From contig JBFXHX010000020.1 in the NCBI GenBank assembly GCA_050176585.1, positions 1 to 64,000 of the forward strand: a stretch of 64,000 nt of DNA, written 5' to 3'. The position numbers were made by a program, and so were the translations under genes. Source of the stretch: CAYYWP01 sp050176585 (GTDB lineage Bacteria; Desulfobacterota; Binatia; HRBIN30; CADEER01). Shown here one piece after another: positions 50,015 through 58,277 of this stretch (its first letter is position 1; each line of letters opens with the position of its first letter). Under the pieces are notes generated by a model. It ran no database searches, was not told where the DNA came from, and saw only the letters and a list, made by a program, of their open reading frames with translations.

Positions 50015-50575
50015 ATGGCGTCCATAGTGGAACGCATGCTGCGCGCCGCGCGTCTCGATGCGAGCCTGTACGAGGAGGTCGAGGCGGACAGGTCGGCCAC
50101 CGGCCAGGCCACGTTGGTGGTGCTCCTCGCGAGCATCGCGGGCGGCATCGGTGCAGCCGGCGAATTCGGCAGCCCCGGCATCACGGGCTTCCTCATCGGC
50201 GCGGTCGCCAGCCTCATCGGGTGGTACGTGTGGTCCTTGATCACCTACTTGGTGGGCACCCGCCTGCTGCCGCAGCCCTCCACGCAAGCGGACATCGGTC
50301 AGCTGTTGCGCACGCTGGGCTTCGCCAGCGCACCGGGCCTGGTGCGCATCTTCGGCATCATTCCCGGGATCGGTCCGTTTGCGATGGCGGTGGGTTTGAT
50401 CTGGACGTTGATCGCGATGATCGTCGCCGTTCGACAGGCGCTCGACTACGACAGCACGCTGCGCGCCGTGCTCGTCTGCTTGATCGGCTGGGTGGTGCAG
50501 GTGCTGATCATCCTGGTGCCGCTGACGCTGCTCGGCATCGCGATCGGGACGCCGGGCGATCAACCCGCGGCGTGA
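50015..50575 (+). CDS. Yip1-family integral membrane protein
   Basis: 186 residues; GGGAGGAGGACC precedes the ATG. A short cytoplasmic N-terminus is followed by about five membrane helices (T-L-V-V-L-L-A-S-I-A-G-G-I-G, F-L-I-G-A-V-A-S-L-I-G-W-Y-V-W-S-L-I-T-Y-L-V-G, M-A-V-G-L-I-W-T-L-I-A-M-I-V-A-V-R-Q-A-L and others) with the F-A-S-A-P-G-L motif of bacterial Yip1 proteins. It lies between the UGSC gene and its presumed partner, divergent from the first and convergent with the second. Function unknown. Confidence 0.85.
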   Translation: MASIVERMLRAARLDASLYEEVEADRSATGQATLVVLLASIAGGIGAAGEFGSPGITGFLIGAVASLIGWYVWSLITYLVGTRLLPQPSTQADIGQLLRTLGFASAPGLVRIFGIIPGIGPFAMAVGLIWTLIAMIVAVRQALDYDSTLRAVLVCLIGWVVQVLIILVPLTLLGIAIGTPGDQPAA

Positions 50576-50638
50576 GCGAAGCCGCCCGGGCGGGATGACA
50601 CCGGGCAGGCTGGTGGCTAAAGCTCACAGCGCAATAGC

Positions 50639-52198
50639 CTAGTTCTGGATCGCTCGCGTGATCATCGCGGAGCTGCCCGCGCCGCCCAGCCAGCCGCCGA
50701 GATAGGCGCCGAACTTCCCCGCCGGCCCGCCCGCGACCACGAGCGTGATCTGCTCAGGCGACTTGAACTTCGACAGCTCGGCATCGCCGCCCTGCCGCTC
50801 GAGCAATGAGACCGGCAGTCCCTCGGCGCACCCGCCGGCGCCGCGCACGAGCTCGCGCAGCGGGCGCAGCGTGGCGCGCTGAATCTGCTCGCGCACTTGT
50901 GTCTTGCTCCAGCCGTCCACGGCGAACGTATCCGCGTGCTCCGGCGGAATGACCACCACGACCTCGGCCGCCGTGTACAGCTTCGGGTGATTCATCCCCG
51001 CGAGTGCGAGCCCATAGCTGGTCGCCAACGAGCGCGCGTCGCGCGCCAGCTGGTCGACGATCGGCACCGGCGCTCCGCCCGCGAACACCGTTACCGCGCT
51101 CTGCCCGGGCGCGAATCCGCGCTCCACGTGCAGAGGCTCCCAGTGGCTGCGCTCCTCCAGCTCGCCGAAGCAGAAGGTAAACTTTCCCGGCTGGCCCAGC
51201 GTGGCGCGGTCGATCTCGCCCGGTCGCCCGCCGCCGACGTTGCGCACGACCAGCTGCACGGCGCGTCCGATGGTGGCATTCGCGCGCGCGCCCTGGCCGA
51301 GCGCGTTGAGGCCGCAGTTGATGTCGAGCCGCTCGCGCACCGGGCCGTTCACGATGATGATGGGGCTCGAGAAGAAGGTCGTCCCGAGCACGCCGTGGAT
51401 GTTGAACTCCTCGGTGCAGATCGCCTCGACGGCAGCCACGACGACGGGGAGGTACTCGGGCTTGCATCCGGCCATCACGGCATTGATCGCGACCTTTTCG
51501 ACCGTGGCCGGTGCGAGGTTGGGCGGCACGACGGCGACCACTTCGTCGGCGGCGCGCCGCGTGCCGCCGAGCATCCGCAGCACGCGCTCGGGCGTCGGGG
51601 GAACGACGGGCAAACCGTCGCTGAAGCCGCGCTCCAAGCAGAATTCGATCGGGTCGTCGCCATCGCCGATGGTGAGGCGGCGGGCGCGCAGCGGGCTGCC
51701 GCTCGCTTCGGCGGCGAGCCGTTCGGCGATGCCCGGTTCGACCGAACGCGAGCCGCAGCCGGCGCGCCACTCCGGATACTGTTTCCAGTCGAGGCGCGCG
51801 GCCCCGGTGCCGGTCAGGCGCGCGAGCTCGTCGGCGACGCCGCGCCATTCCGCGCGCACGAAGCCGATGGCGCGCTGGAGCGGATGCCCGTTCGCGTCGG
51901 CGAGCACGATCGTCGGCACGGTCTCGATTTCGTAAGCGTACGACACGCGGAGGGCGGAATCGTCGAGCACCGGAGTGGTGAGCTGATGCCGGGCGATCAG
52001 CCGCGCATTGTGATCGGCGTCCTGCCCGATCAGCCAGACGTCCGCCACGTCGCCGAGCTGCCGCGCCAGCCCATCGATCAGGGGCACGGCGACGGCACAC
52101 GTCGGGCAGTCCTCTTTGACGAAGCAGAGCAGGCTCGGACGGCCGCTCGGGAACGTACGCACCTGGCCCTGCTGATCGGAGAGCGCGAAGTCGAGCAT
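50639..52198 (-). CDS. Thioredoxin-fold protein with large conserved domain, UGSC-associated family
   Basis: 519 residues from M-L-D-F-A-L-S-D-Q-Q. Residues 1-130 are a TlpA/AhpC-like thioredoxin fold with C31-P-T-C34 and the cis-Pro V-P-T-I-V. After a linker with G-C-G-S-R-S comes a domain of about 350 residues, also known as a free-standing family: G-F-S-D-G-L-P-V-V-P-P-T-P-E-R-V, V-V-P-P-N-L-A-P-A-T-V-E-K-V-A-I-N-A-V-M-A-G-C, G-N/L-N-A-L-G-Q-G-x-R-A-N-A-T-I-G-R-A, V-R-N-V-G-G-G-R-P-G, E-L-V-R-G-A-G-G-x-A-E-G-L-P. From general knowledge such genes occur near UGSC genes. No signal peptide. Reaction unknown. Confidence 0.8.
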   Translation of the reverse strand: MLDFALSDQQGQVRTFPSGRPSLLCFVKEDCPTCAVAVPLIDGLARQLGDVADVWLIGQDADHNARLIARHQLTTPVLDDSALRVSYAYEIETVPTIVLADANGHPLQRAIGFVRAEWRGVADELARLTGTGAARLDWKQYPEWRAGCGSRSVEPGIAERLAAEASGSPLRARRLTIGDGDDPIEFCLERGFSDGLPVVPPTPERVLRMLGGTRRAADEVVAVVPPNLAPATVEKVAINAVMAGCKPEYLPVVVAAVEAICTEEFNIHGVLGTTFFSSPIIIVNGPVRERLDINCGLNALGQGARANATIGRAVQLVVRNVGGGRPGEIDRATLGQPGKFTFCFGELEERSHWEPLHVERGFAPGQSAVTVFAGGAPVPIVDQLARDARSLATSYGLALAGMNHPKLYTAAEVVVVIPPEHADTFAVDGWSKTQVREQIQRATLRPLRELVRGAGGCAEGLPVSLLERQGGDAELSKFKSPEQITLVVAGGPAGKFGAYLGGWLGGAGSSAMITRAIQN

Positions 52199-52312
52199 GC
52201 GCACGCCATAGCACACCGCGCGGCCACACGGACCGGGGCCCGCGCGCAGTCGCCGACAAAAACGCTGCCGATGCGCGGCAAGAAAGCTCCGCGGCCAGCC
52301 ATCTTCCTGCAT

Positions 52313-53224
52313 ATGAAATTCGTGTTTGTGTTCGCGGTGTTCGCATTGCTCGCGGCGCCGGCCGGTGCCCAGTGCGCCGGTGATTGCACCGGCGATGGCC
52401 GGGTCGCCGTCAGCGAGCTGATCGTGGGCGTCGGCATCGCCGCCGGAACGACTCAGCTGGATCAGTGCCCTGCCTTCGATACCAACGGCAGCGGAGCGGT
52501 CGAGGTGGCCGAGCTGATTGCCGCGGTGAACGACGCGCTCGACGGTTGCGGGCCGCCGACCTCGGTCACTCCGGGCGGGAGCGGCACACCGACGCCGACC
52601 GCGACGCCGGCCGCGACCTCCACCCCCGCGCCCGGCCCACAAATCCTGTTCTTCGGCGTCACGACGGCGGACGATCGCATACAGCAGCCGAGCGGCACGA
52701 CCACCGGCAACCCCCCCGTTCCGATCTACGAGCGCCAGTTCGGCTTCGGCTTCCGACTGGTCATCGAAGCGGCCCGCGGTACGTCGAACTCGCCGCCGGG
52801 GGACAGCACCTTCGCCGAGGGCGAGCTGCCGGACCTGCAGGTGCAGGTCACCCGCCCGCTCGGCAACGGCAGCCCGGTGGTCTGTGACGTGAATGCGCCG
52901 AACTTCGGCGGCGTCCCGGGAATCGATCCGCCGCGTTTCGACGATAGCCCGATGGTGGTGGATGCGCTCAACGACCTCGGCTGCCGGTTCGTCGACGGCG
53001 CCGGGGTGCCGGTCGCGCGCGGATGCAACACGAGTTGCATCCGTTTCGAGGACGGCGAATACGCCTGTCGGTTCCCGCAGGATACCGAGGCTCAGTACTG
53101 CGCGCCGATCGATGCACCGCTCGAATTTCCCGTCGGAGACACGTTGGTCACGGCCCGGATTCGCGACCGCAGCGGCATCCTCGGTCCTCCCGCCCAGATC
53201 CTGATGCGCGTCGCGGCGCCGTAG
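52313..53224 (+). CDS. Secreted protein with N-terminal dockerin-like pair
   Basis: 303 residues from M-K-F-V-F-V-F-A; an in-frame ATG at 52271 would lengthen the basic N-terminus. The signal peptide ends A-G-A-Q. A dockerin-like repeat pair comes first (D-C-T-G-D-G-R-V-A-V-S-E-L-I and D-T-N-G-S-G-A-V-E-V-A-E-L-I, each a calcium loop plus helix). Then a Pro/Thr linker (about 84-105) and a beta-rich domain with six Cys that I do not recognise. The dockerin is at the opposite end from the two larger secreted proteins. Confidence 0.8.
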   Translation: MKFVFVFAVFALLAAPAGAQCAGDCTGDGRVAVSELIVGVGIAAGTTQLDQCPAFDTNGSGAVEVAELIAAVNDALDGCGPPTSVTPGGSGTPTPTATPAATSTPAPGPQILFFGVTTADDRIQQPSGTTTGNPPVPIYERQFGFGFRLVIEAARGTSNSPPGDSTFAEGELPDLQVQVTRPLGNGSPVVCDVNAPNFGGVPGIDPPRFDDSPMVVDALNDLGCRFVDGAGVPVARGCNTSCIRFEDGEYACRFPQDTEAQYCAPIDAPLEFPVGDTLVTARIRDRSGILGPPAQILMRVAAP

Positions 53225-53258
53225 TCCCGGCGGGGGGTTCCGGGGCAATCTGGGCCCG

Positions 53259-53294
53259 CGCGCGAAGCGGAGCGGTGGAGCGCCGCTTCGCGCG
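53259..53294. terminator. 12-bp perfect GC hairpin between convergent genes
   Basis: CGCGCGAAGCGG pairs with CCGCTTCGCGCG around a 12-base loop, midway between two convergent stop codons. No T-tract; suitable as a bidirectional end. Confidence 0.55.
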
Positions 53295-53311
53295 TGCGCG
53301 GGATACGCCGC

Positions 53312-54184
53312 TTACCGGAGCACTCGGGTGAGCGCCCGCGCGAGCTTCGGCACGAAGGTCGGGCGCAGCAGGCGCGGATCGTACGGCGCCATGCGCAAGT
53401 CGTTCTCGCGCAAACAGACGGCGAGGAACTGGCGCGGCGAGCTGACGACCTCCAGCGAATCCTTCACACCGAGCATGAAATCGTTCTCGTCGCTCGCGCC
53501 GCCGTCGCCGCCGCCGCGCGCCGCGGCAATCGCCGTCTTGGCGCGATCCCAGATCTGCATGGTCATCGCCAGCGCGCAGCGCGCCATGTGGGACAGCTTG
53601 CCGGCGGCGGATTCGTGCGCGCGGCAATACGCGACCCAGTTGACGAAGAAGAGGATGTGGCGCGCTTCTTCGCGCACGATCGGCTCCACGGCGCGCAGCA
53701 GCGGCGCGGGGAAAAACCCCGAGTCGCCCGCCAGTCGATAGAGGCCGAAAGCGAAAAACGAATCGAAGCACTCGCCGTAACCGACGCGCATGAAATCCCA
53801 CAGCGGGTCGTCAGAGAGGGGCTTCGCCGATGTCGGCGGGCGCGGGATGTCGTAGTGCGCGAGCATGTGCTCGAGGAGGGCCGAGTGCCGCCCCTCCTCG
53901 AAGCCGTTCAGCGCGATCGCCTCGCGCAGGAGCGCATCGCTCTGCCGCGGCGCGAGCGCCTGCACCTTGCGCGCGACATCCGACTCGGTCGCGATCGCTT
54001 CATGCCAGAAAGGCATCGCCCGCAAGCGGGCGAGGGTCGCCTCATCGAGCTCCGGCCAGGCCACCTTCGCCGGATCGTAGGGGTCGTGGGTGTCGATGAA
54101 CACCCGGCAGAAGAGCTCTTTGTGTTCCTCCGAGCCGATGGTGATTGCCGGCAGCGGCAGGGCCGCATTCACACCGATGCTCAT
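53312..54184 (-). CDS. Ferritin-like / diiron-type protein
   Basis: 290 residues from M-S-I-G-V-N-A-A. It is mostly helical, with two metal-type motifs: N-G-F-E-E-G-R-H-S-A-L-L-E-H and, about 80 residues on, V-R-E-E-A-R-H-I-L-F-F. The E-x-x-H pairs are those of ferritin-like diiron proteins. Between them lies a F-M-R-V-G-Y-G-E-C-F-D-S-F-F-A-F-G-L helix with further acidic ligands. No signal peptide. Possibly an oxygenase or a hydroxylase-like enzyme; divergent from the aromatic ring-cleavage cluster, 361 bp away. Confidence 0.72.
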   Translation of the reverse strand: MSIGVNAALPLPAITIGSEEHKELFCRVFIDTHDPYDPAKVAWPELDEATLARLRAMPFWHEAIATESDVARKVQALAPRQSDALLREAIALNGFEEGRHSALLEHMLAHYDIPRPPTSAKPLSDDPLWDFMRVGYGECFDSFFAFGLYRLAGDSGFFPAPLLRAVEPIVREEARHILFFVNWVAYCRAHESAAGKLSHMARCALAMTMQIWDRAKTAIAAARGGGDGGASDENDFMLGVKDSLEVVSSPRQFLAVCLRENDLRMAPYDPRLLRPTFVPKLARALTRVLR

Positions 54185-54545
54185 GGCGCCTGCGAGTAGC
54201 TGAAAAGCGCCCCTGCGGCTACCCGGCCTCGCCACCGGCACGGCCCGCGGGACGCGGCCGGCGGCACAGGTCACGGCGGCGGTGCGGCGCACGGCGCGTC
54301 CGAAGCTTGACCGCCTCAGTGGCCGCGGTCTAATGAGCGTGCGAGTTTAGGTTGGGCAGTTGCAACGCGGCGTGCGGAAAACCATCGCACGCCGGCATGT
54401 CGGCGACATGACTGGAAATGACGTTGAGCACTGCGCGCAACACTGAGTTGGTCCTGGGTTCTCGCCTGCCGGCGGACGCCGTTCCCGACCTTTCGGTTCT
54501 CGAGGCCGACACCTGCATATCCGCCAGCAAACAGGAGCGATTGCC
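54185..54545. promoter_or_regulatory. Divergent control region with palindrome CATGTCGGCGACATG
   Basis: 361 bp between the ferritin-like gene and the extradiol dioxygenase. Bases 54396-54410 form a perfect palindrome with a single central base, a plausible regulator site for the aromatic cluster. AACAGGAG lies just before the dioxygenase ATG. No ORF in it is convincing. Confidence 0.5.
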
Positions 54546-55460
54546 ATGAGCATCATGCGATTGGGTTTCGTCCAAGTGCGAGAGACCGACCTCGACAAAG
54601 CGGGTGAGTATTACACGAACGTCCTGGGCCTTCAGGAAGTCGCCCGGCACGACGGCAAGCGCTATTTCAAGTGCTGGGACGAATACGACCACCACAGCGT
54701 GGTGATCGAGAACGGCGGTCTCGGGCTCGTGAAGATGGGGTACAAGGTCGACACGCAGGATGAGTTGGCGAAGCTCGAGAGCGCGATCGAGGCGTTCGGA
54801 TTGCCGGTGCGCCGCGTCTCTCGGGGAGAGAACGTCGGGCTCGGCCAAGCCATCCAGTGCACCTTGCCATCCGAGCACGTCCTCGAGCTGTACGCCGACT
54901 GCGAGCAGAGCGGGACGATAGTGGGCACGCTCAACCCCGATCCCTGGCCGGCGGCGCAAACCGGGATTGCCCCGTCGCGCCTGGACCATCTCCTCCTCAC
55001 CGCCGAGGACGTCAGCACCGTCGCGGACCTGTTCACGCGCGTGCTCGGCTTCCACATGAGCGAGCGCATCATCCCGAGCGCCGACAACGAGAAGGATCTG
55101 ATCGGCGCCTTCCTATTCTGCGGCAATAAGGCCCACGACATCGCCTTCGTGAAAGGGCCGAACGGCAAGCTCCATCACTTCGCGTTCAGCCTCGACAGCT
55201 GGAACGACATCCTGCGCGCCGGCGACATCCTGGGCCGCAACAGTCTCAAGATCGACATCGGCCCCACCCGCCACGGGATCACGCGCGGCACGACGATTTA
55301 CTTCTTCAATCCCAATGGTAACCGCAACGAAGTCTTCGCAGGCGGATACGCCACCTACGCGGACTTTCCGTGCATCACCTGGACCGCCGATCAGATCGGC
55401 AAAGCGATCTTCTTCATCCAGCAGGAAATCAACGAGCGGTTCACCAATTACGTGACCTGA
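54546..55460 (+). CDS. Type I extradiol ring-cleavage dioxygenase (catechol 2,3-dioxygenase-like)
   Basis: 304 residues with two VOC modules. Iron ligands are His148 (R-L-D-H-L-L-L), His211 (L-H-H-F-A-F) and Glu262 (N-R-N-E-V-F-A-G-G-Y). The acid-base His243 lies in T-R-H-G-I-T, within the extradiol signature ending N-P-N-G-N-R-N-E. The C-terminal N-E-R-F-T-N-Y extension resembles catechol 2,3-dioxygenases. It opens a catechol ring next to the hydroxyls, giving a semialdehyde. First gene of a four-gene aromatic cluster. Confidence 0.93.
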   Translation: MSIMRLGFVQVRETDLDKAGEYYTNVLGLQEVARHDGKRYFKCWDEYDHHSVVIENGGLGLVKMGYKVDTQDELAKLESAIEAFGLPVRRVSRGENVGLGQAIQCTLPSEHVLELYADCEQSGTIVGTLNPDPWPAAQTGIAPSRLDHLLLTAEDVSTVADLFTRVLGFHMSERIIPSADNEKDLIGAFLFCGNKAHDIAFVKGPNGKLHHFAFSLDSWNDILRAGDILGRNSLKIDIGPTRHGITRGTTIYFFNPNGNRNEVFAGGYATYADFPCITWTADQIGKAIFFIQQEINERFTNYVT

Positions 55461-55549
55461 GGCTGTCGTTCATCGTCCAGTGCATCACGTCGCGCGGTAA
55501 GCCCTCGGCGAAAGACCCGGCCGGCAACGCCCCGTTTGGAGGTCTGTCA

Positions 55550-56827
55550 ATGGAGAAATTCGTCTCTGCACCACTGCCCGATGTCGAACTGACCGACAAC
55601 ATCCGGAACATTCTCTCGCAGCTCGATGCCTCGACGCTCGACGTCGACAAGGCCGTAGCGATGCCGCCGGCCGTGTACACGTCGGAGGAGTGGTTCGAGT
55701 TCGAAAAGCGCGCGGTCTGGGATCGCGAGTGGATTTGCCTCGGGCACCACGGGTCGATTCCCAAGGTCGGCGATTACGTCTCGATCACGATCAACGACGA
55801 TCCCTTCATCGTCCAGCGCGGCGAAGACAAAGAGGTCCACGTGATGTCCGCGGTGTGTCAGCACCGCGGGTATCAGCTCGTGAACGACAACGGCAACGCG
55901 AAATTTTTCACCTGCCCGTTCCACGGCTGGTCGTACGACATGACCGGCAAGCTCGTGAACGCTCCGGAGATGGACGCACATGCGACGTTGGCGGAGCTAC
56001 AGAAGAACTTCTGTCTGCCGAGAGTGCGCACGGAGGTCTGGAACGGCTTCATCTTCATCAACCTGTCCGGCGATGCCGCGCCGCTGGCGCCCCGGTGCAA
56101 GCGGTTGGCGCAGGAGCTCGAACCCCATCATCTCGCCGACATGGGCGCGACGCAGACGGTCGATTGGGGCCCCGAGCCGTGGAACTGGAAGTTCATGCAT
56201 GAGAACGCCATCGAGCCCCATCACACGTGGTACCTGCACAAGGGGCCGCATGACTTCGCGCCCTCTCGGCTGGTGAGCTTCGCGGAGTGGGACCCGCAGG
56301 ACGACGGCGCGATCTATCATCCGACCGGCTTTGTCTATCTGGACGGCAACTTCACGGCGGCGTTCCGGTGCTTGTTTCCAATCATCGAAACCCTGACCGA
56401 CAAGGAACGCCAGCGCGTGATGTTCGCGTGCATTCTGCCGAATCTGTTTTTCGGCGCCGTGCCCGACGGCTGCTTCTATTACTGCATCCTGCCGGGCGGC
56501 GCGAATTACATGACGATCCGCGTCGGATTCCTCTATCCGCACTCGACGCTGCGCATGAAGAACTTCGACATCGTGTTCCCGCACGTCACCAGCGGCCTGT
56601 CGATCTACAATGACCAGGACACCGTCGCGAACCGAGCGGTGCACCGCGGCCTCAAGTCTCGCTTCGCGAACCGCGGCCGCTACGCGCCGAAGGAGGCGAC
56701 GCTGCCGCAGTTCAACCGCTGGCTGATCTCGCGGTATCGCGCGTATGCCGCCGAGCTCGAGGCGAAAGCGGCGGGCAATGGAACCCGCGAGCGCCAACAG
56801 GCACCGCGCCAGGAGAGCGCCGCGTAA
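55550..56827 (+). CDS. Rieske non-heme iron aromatic ring-hydroxylating oxygenase, alpha subunit
   Basis: 425 residues from M-E-K-F-V-S-A-P; GGAGG lies 11 bases upstream. Rieske cluster ligands are C103-Q-H105-R-G-Y and C122-P-F-H125-G-W. The mononuclear iron site is E222-x-x-H225-x4-H230 within N-A-I-E-P-H-H-T-W-Y-L-H. The C-terminal domain fits the ring-hydroxylating alpha family. No beta subunit, ferredoxin or reductase gene follows; the next gene is the SnoaL-CDGSH fusion. Confidence 0.93.
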   Translation: MEKFVSAPLPDVELTDNIRNILSQLDASTLDVDKAVAMPPAVYTSEEWFEFEKRAVWDREWICLGHHGSIPKVGDYVSITINDDPFIVQRGEDKEVHVMSAVCQHRGYQLVNDNGNAKFFTCPFHGWSYDMTGKLVNAPEMDAHATLAELQKNFCLPRVRTEVWNGFIFINLSGDAAPLAPRCKRLAQELEPHHLADMGATQTVDWGPEPWNWKFMHENAIEPHHTWYLHKGPHDFAPSRLVSFAEWDPQDDGAIYHPTGFVYLDGNFTAAFRCLFPIIETLTDKERQRVMFACILPNLFFGAVPDGCFYYCILPGGANYMTIRVGFLYPHSTLRMKNFDIVFPHVTSGLSIYNDQDTVANRAVHRGLKSRFANRGRYAPKEATLPQFNRWLISRYRAYAAELEAKAAGNGTRERQQAPRQESAA

Positions 56828-57038
56828 CGTTCGCGGGACCGAGCATCGGCGGCCGACCGGTAAGCGCCACGGACCTGCCGCGCCGGTCCGTGGCCGCTTC
56901 TCGTAGCGATCACGCATTGACGGCTGCCATGTGCATCATCTCCCCAGCGACGGGCGCTACTGACGCCCGATCAATGGAGCACTTGCACCCCGCATTGCGC
57001 CTGCACGGTACAGCGAGACCCGTTGAAAAGGGGGGCCG

Positions 57039-57782
57039 ATGAGCAACGAGCTGGCAGAACTGAAGGCCTTGTTGCTGGACATCAAGTCCAGTCTCACCCG
57101 CCTCGAAGACATCAACGCGATCGAGCGCGTGATCGTCACGTACGCGCGCGGCTGCGATCGCGGCAACGATCCCGAGATCATCGGACCGTTGTTCGCCGAA
57201 GACGGCACGTGGGAGTGCAAGGGGTTTGGCAAGTATCACGGTCGCGACGCCGTCGCGCGCGGCTTGCACGGCATCGCGGGCGAGAAGATCTGGTGGTCGC
57301 TGCACTACATGATCTCGCCGCTGATCGACGTCGATCCGGCTGGCGAGACGGCCACGGCGTTCTGGTACCTGTGGGAGTCGGCGACGGTGCCCAACGCGGT
57401 CACCGACGAAGCCGAACCGCATTGGATTGGCGGCACGTACGATACGCACCTGGTGAAGCGCGCAGGCCGCTGGTTCATCAAGTCCATGGAGCTCAAGCTG
57501 AACATGGTGAGCCCCTACCAAGCCGGGTGGGTGGACCAGCGCTTTCTGGTCGGCAGCAACAAGGCGCCGTATCTGATGAACCTCGCGCCGGGAACGTATT
57601 ACTGGTGCGCCTGCGGCCGCTCCAAGAACCAGCCCTTCTGCGACGGCTCCCACAAGGAGACCAAACGCACACCGATCGAATTTACCGTGACCGAGCACCA
57701 GCACGTTGCGCTGTGCGGATGCAAAGGGTCGAAGGCGAGACCGCACTGCGACGGTTCGCATTTGCGAATCAATCAGCGCTGA
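57039..57782 (+). CDS. SnoaL/NTF2-like domain fused to two CDGSH iron-sulfur motifs
   Basis: 247 residues. Residues about 20-160 are a SnoaL-like cone fold (I-N-A-I-E-R-V-I-V-T-Y-A-R-G-C-D-R-G, L-F-A-E-D-G-T-W, G-T-Y-D-T-H-L-V-K-R-A-G-R-W-F-I). The C-terminal 65 residues carry two complete CDGSH motifs: C190-x-C192-x2-S-x3-P-x-C201-D-G-S-H205 and C226-x-C228-x2-S-x3-P-x-C237-D-G-S-H241, each able to hold a [2Fe-2S] cluster with 3Cys-1His ligation. The SnoaL part resembles oxygenase beta subunits. It may be the missing small subunit plus electron carrier for the upstream Rieske enzyme; this is inference. Confidence 0.88.
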   Translation: MSNELAELKALLLDIKSSLTRLEDINAIERVIVTYARGCDRGNDPEIIGPLFAEDGTWECKGFGKYHGRDAVARGLHGIAGEKIWWSLHYMISPLIDVDPAGETATAFWYLWESATVPNAVTDEAEPHWIGGTYDTHLVKRAGRWFIKSMELKLNMVSPYQAGWVDQRFLVGSNKAPYLMNLAPGTYYWCACGRSKNQPFCDGSHKETKRTPIEFTVTEHQHVALCGCKGSKARPHCDGSHLRINQR

Positions 57783-57967
57783 GTGGAGTTGGCCGCCGCG
57801 CACGCGGTGGCGTTGGATCCTTTCAGGAGGCCGGCGCGTGCAGGCGCCGCGCGAACAACTACAGCCCGAGCCGGCGGTCTGGTGGAAGCGTTCCGTAACG
57901 CGCCGCCGCGGCGGCCGGGCGTAACGCGCCCGAGCTGAAGGCAGCCGGCGCTGAATCGGAGGCCGCG

Positions 57968-58159
57968 ATGCCGTTTGCACAAATCTATCTGCTCGAGGGT
58001 CGCACCGAGGACCAGAAGCGAGCCGTGATCGAGAAAGTGACCAACGCCCTGTGCGAGGCGGTCGGGGCGCCGCGCGAAAACGTGCGGGTGTGGATTCACG
58101 ACGTTCCCAAGTCGAACTGGGGCATCGCCGGCGTGACGGCCAAAGACCTCGGACGGTAG
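57968..58159 (+). CDS. 4-oxalocrotonate tautomerase family enzyme
   Basis: 63 residues, the standard length. The catalytic proline follows the initiator Met (M-P-F-A-Q-I-Y-L-L-E-G-R), with Arg11 (counted after Met removal) and the V-R-V-W-I-H-D-V segment in their usual places. In meta-cleavage pathways it converts 2-hydroxymuconate to 2-oxo-3-hexenedioate, which matches the extradiol dioxygenase in the same cluster. It is 185 bp after the SnoaL-CDGSH gene; the gap has no convincing gene. Confidence 0.9.
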   Translation: MPFAQIYLLEGRTEDQKRAVIEKVTNALCEAVGAPRENVRVWIHDVPKSNWGIAGVTAKDLGR

Positions 58160-58209
58160 CGCCCGCGCTCGTCCGTTGAGCTGCGGCGCGCTCGCCGCGC
58201 GCGGTGCCG

Positions 58210-58241
58210 AGCGCTCGCCGGTGCGCTGAGCGGCGAGCGCT
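58210..58241. terminator. 11-bp perfect hairpin between convergent genes
   Basis: AGCGCTCGCCG pairs with CGGCGAGCGCT around a 10-base loop, between the tautomerase (plus) and PHA synthase (minus). No T-tract. Confidence 0.55.
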
Positions 58242-58277
58242 ATTCGCGGCGCAGCGCCGGTCGGCGCCGAGCATTGC

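Noticed and set aside
50897..52312. Long open frame upstream of the dockerin protein on the plus strand
   Set aside because: It is antisense to the thioredoxin-fold gene. A signal peptide beginning at 52313 shows where the real gene starts.
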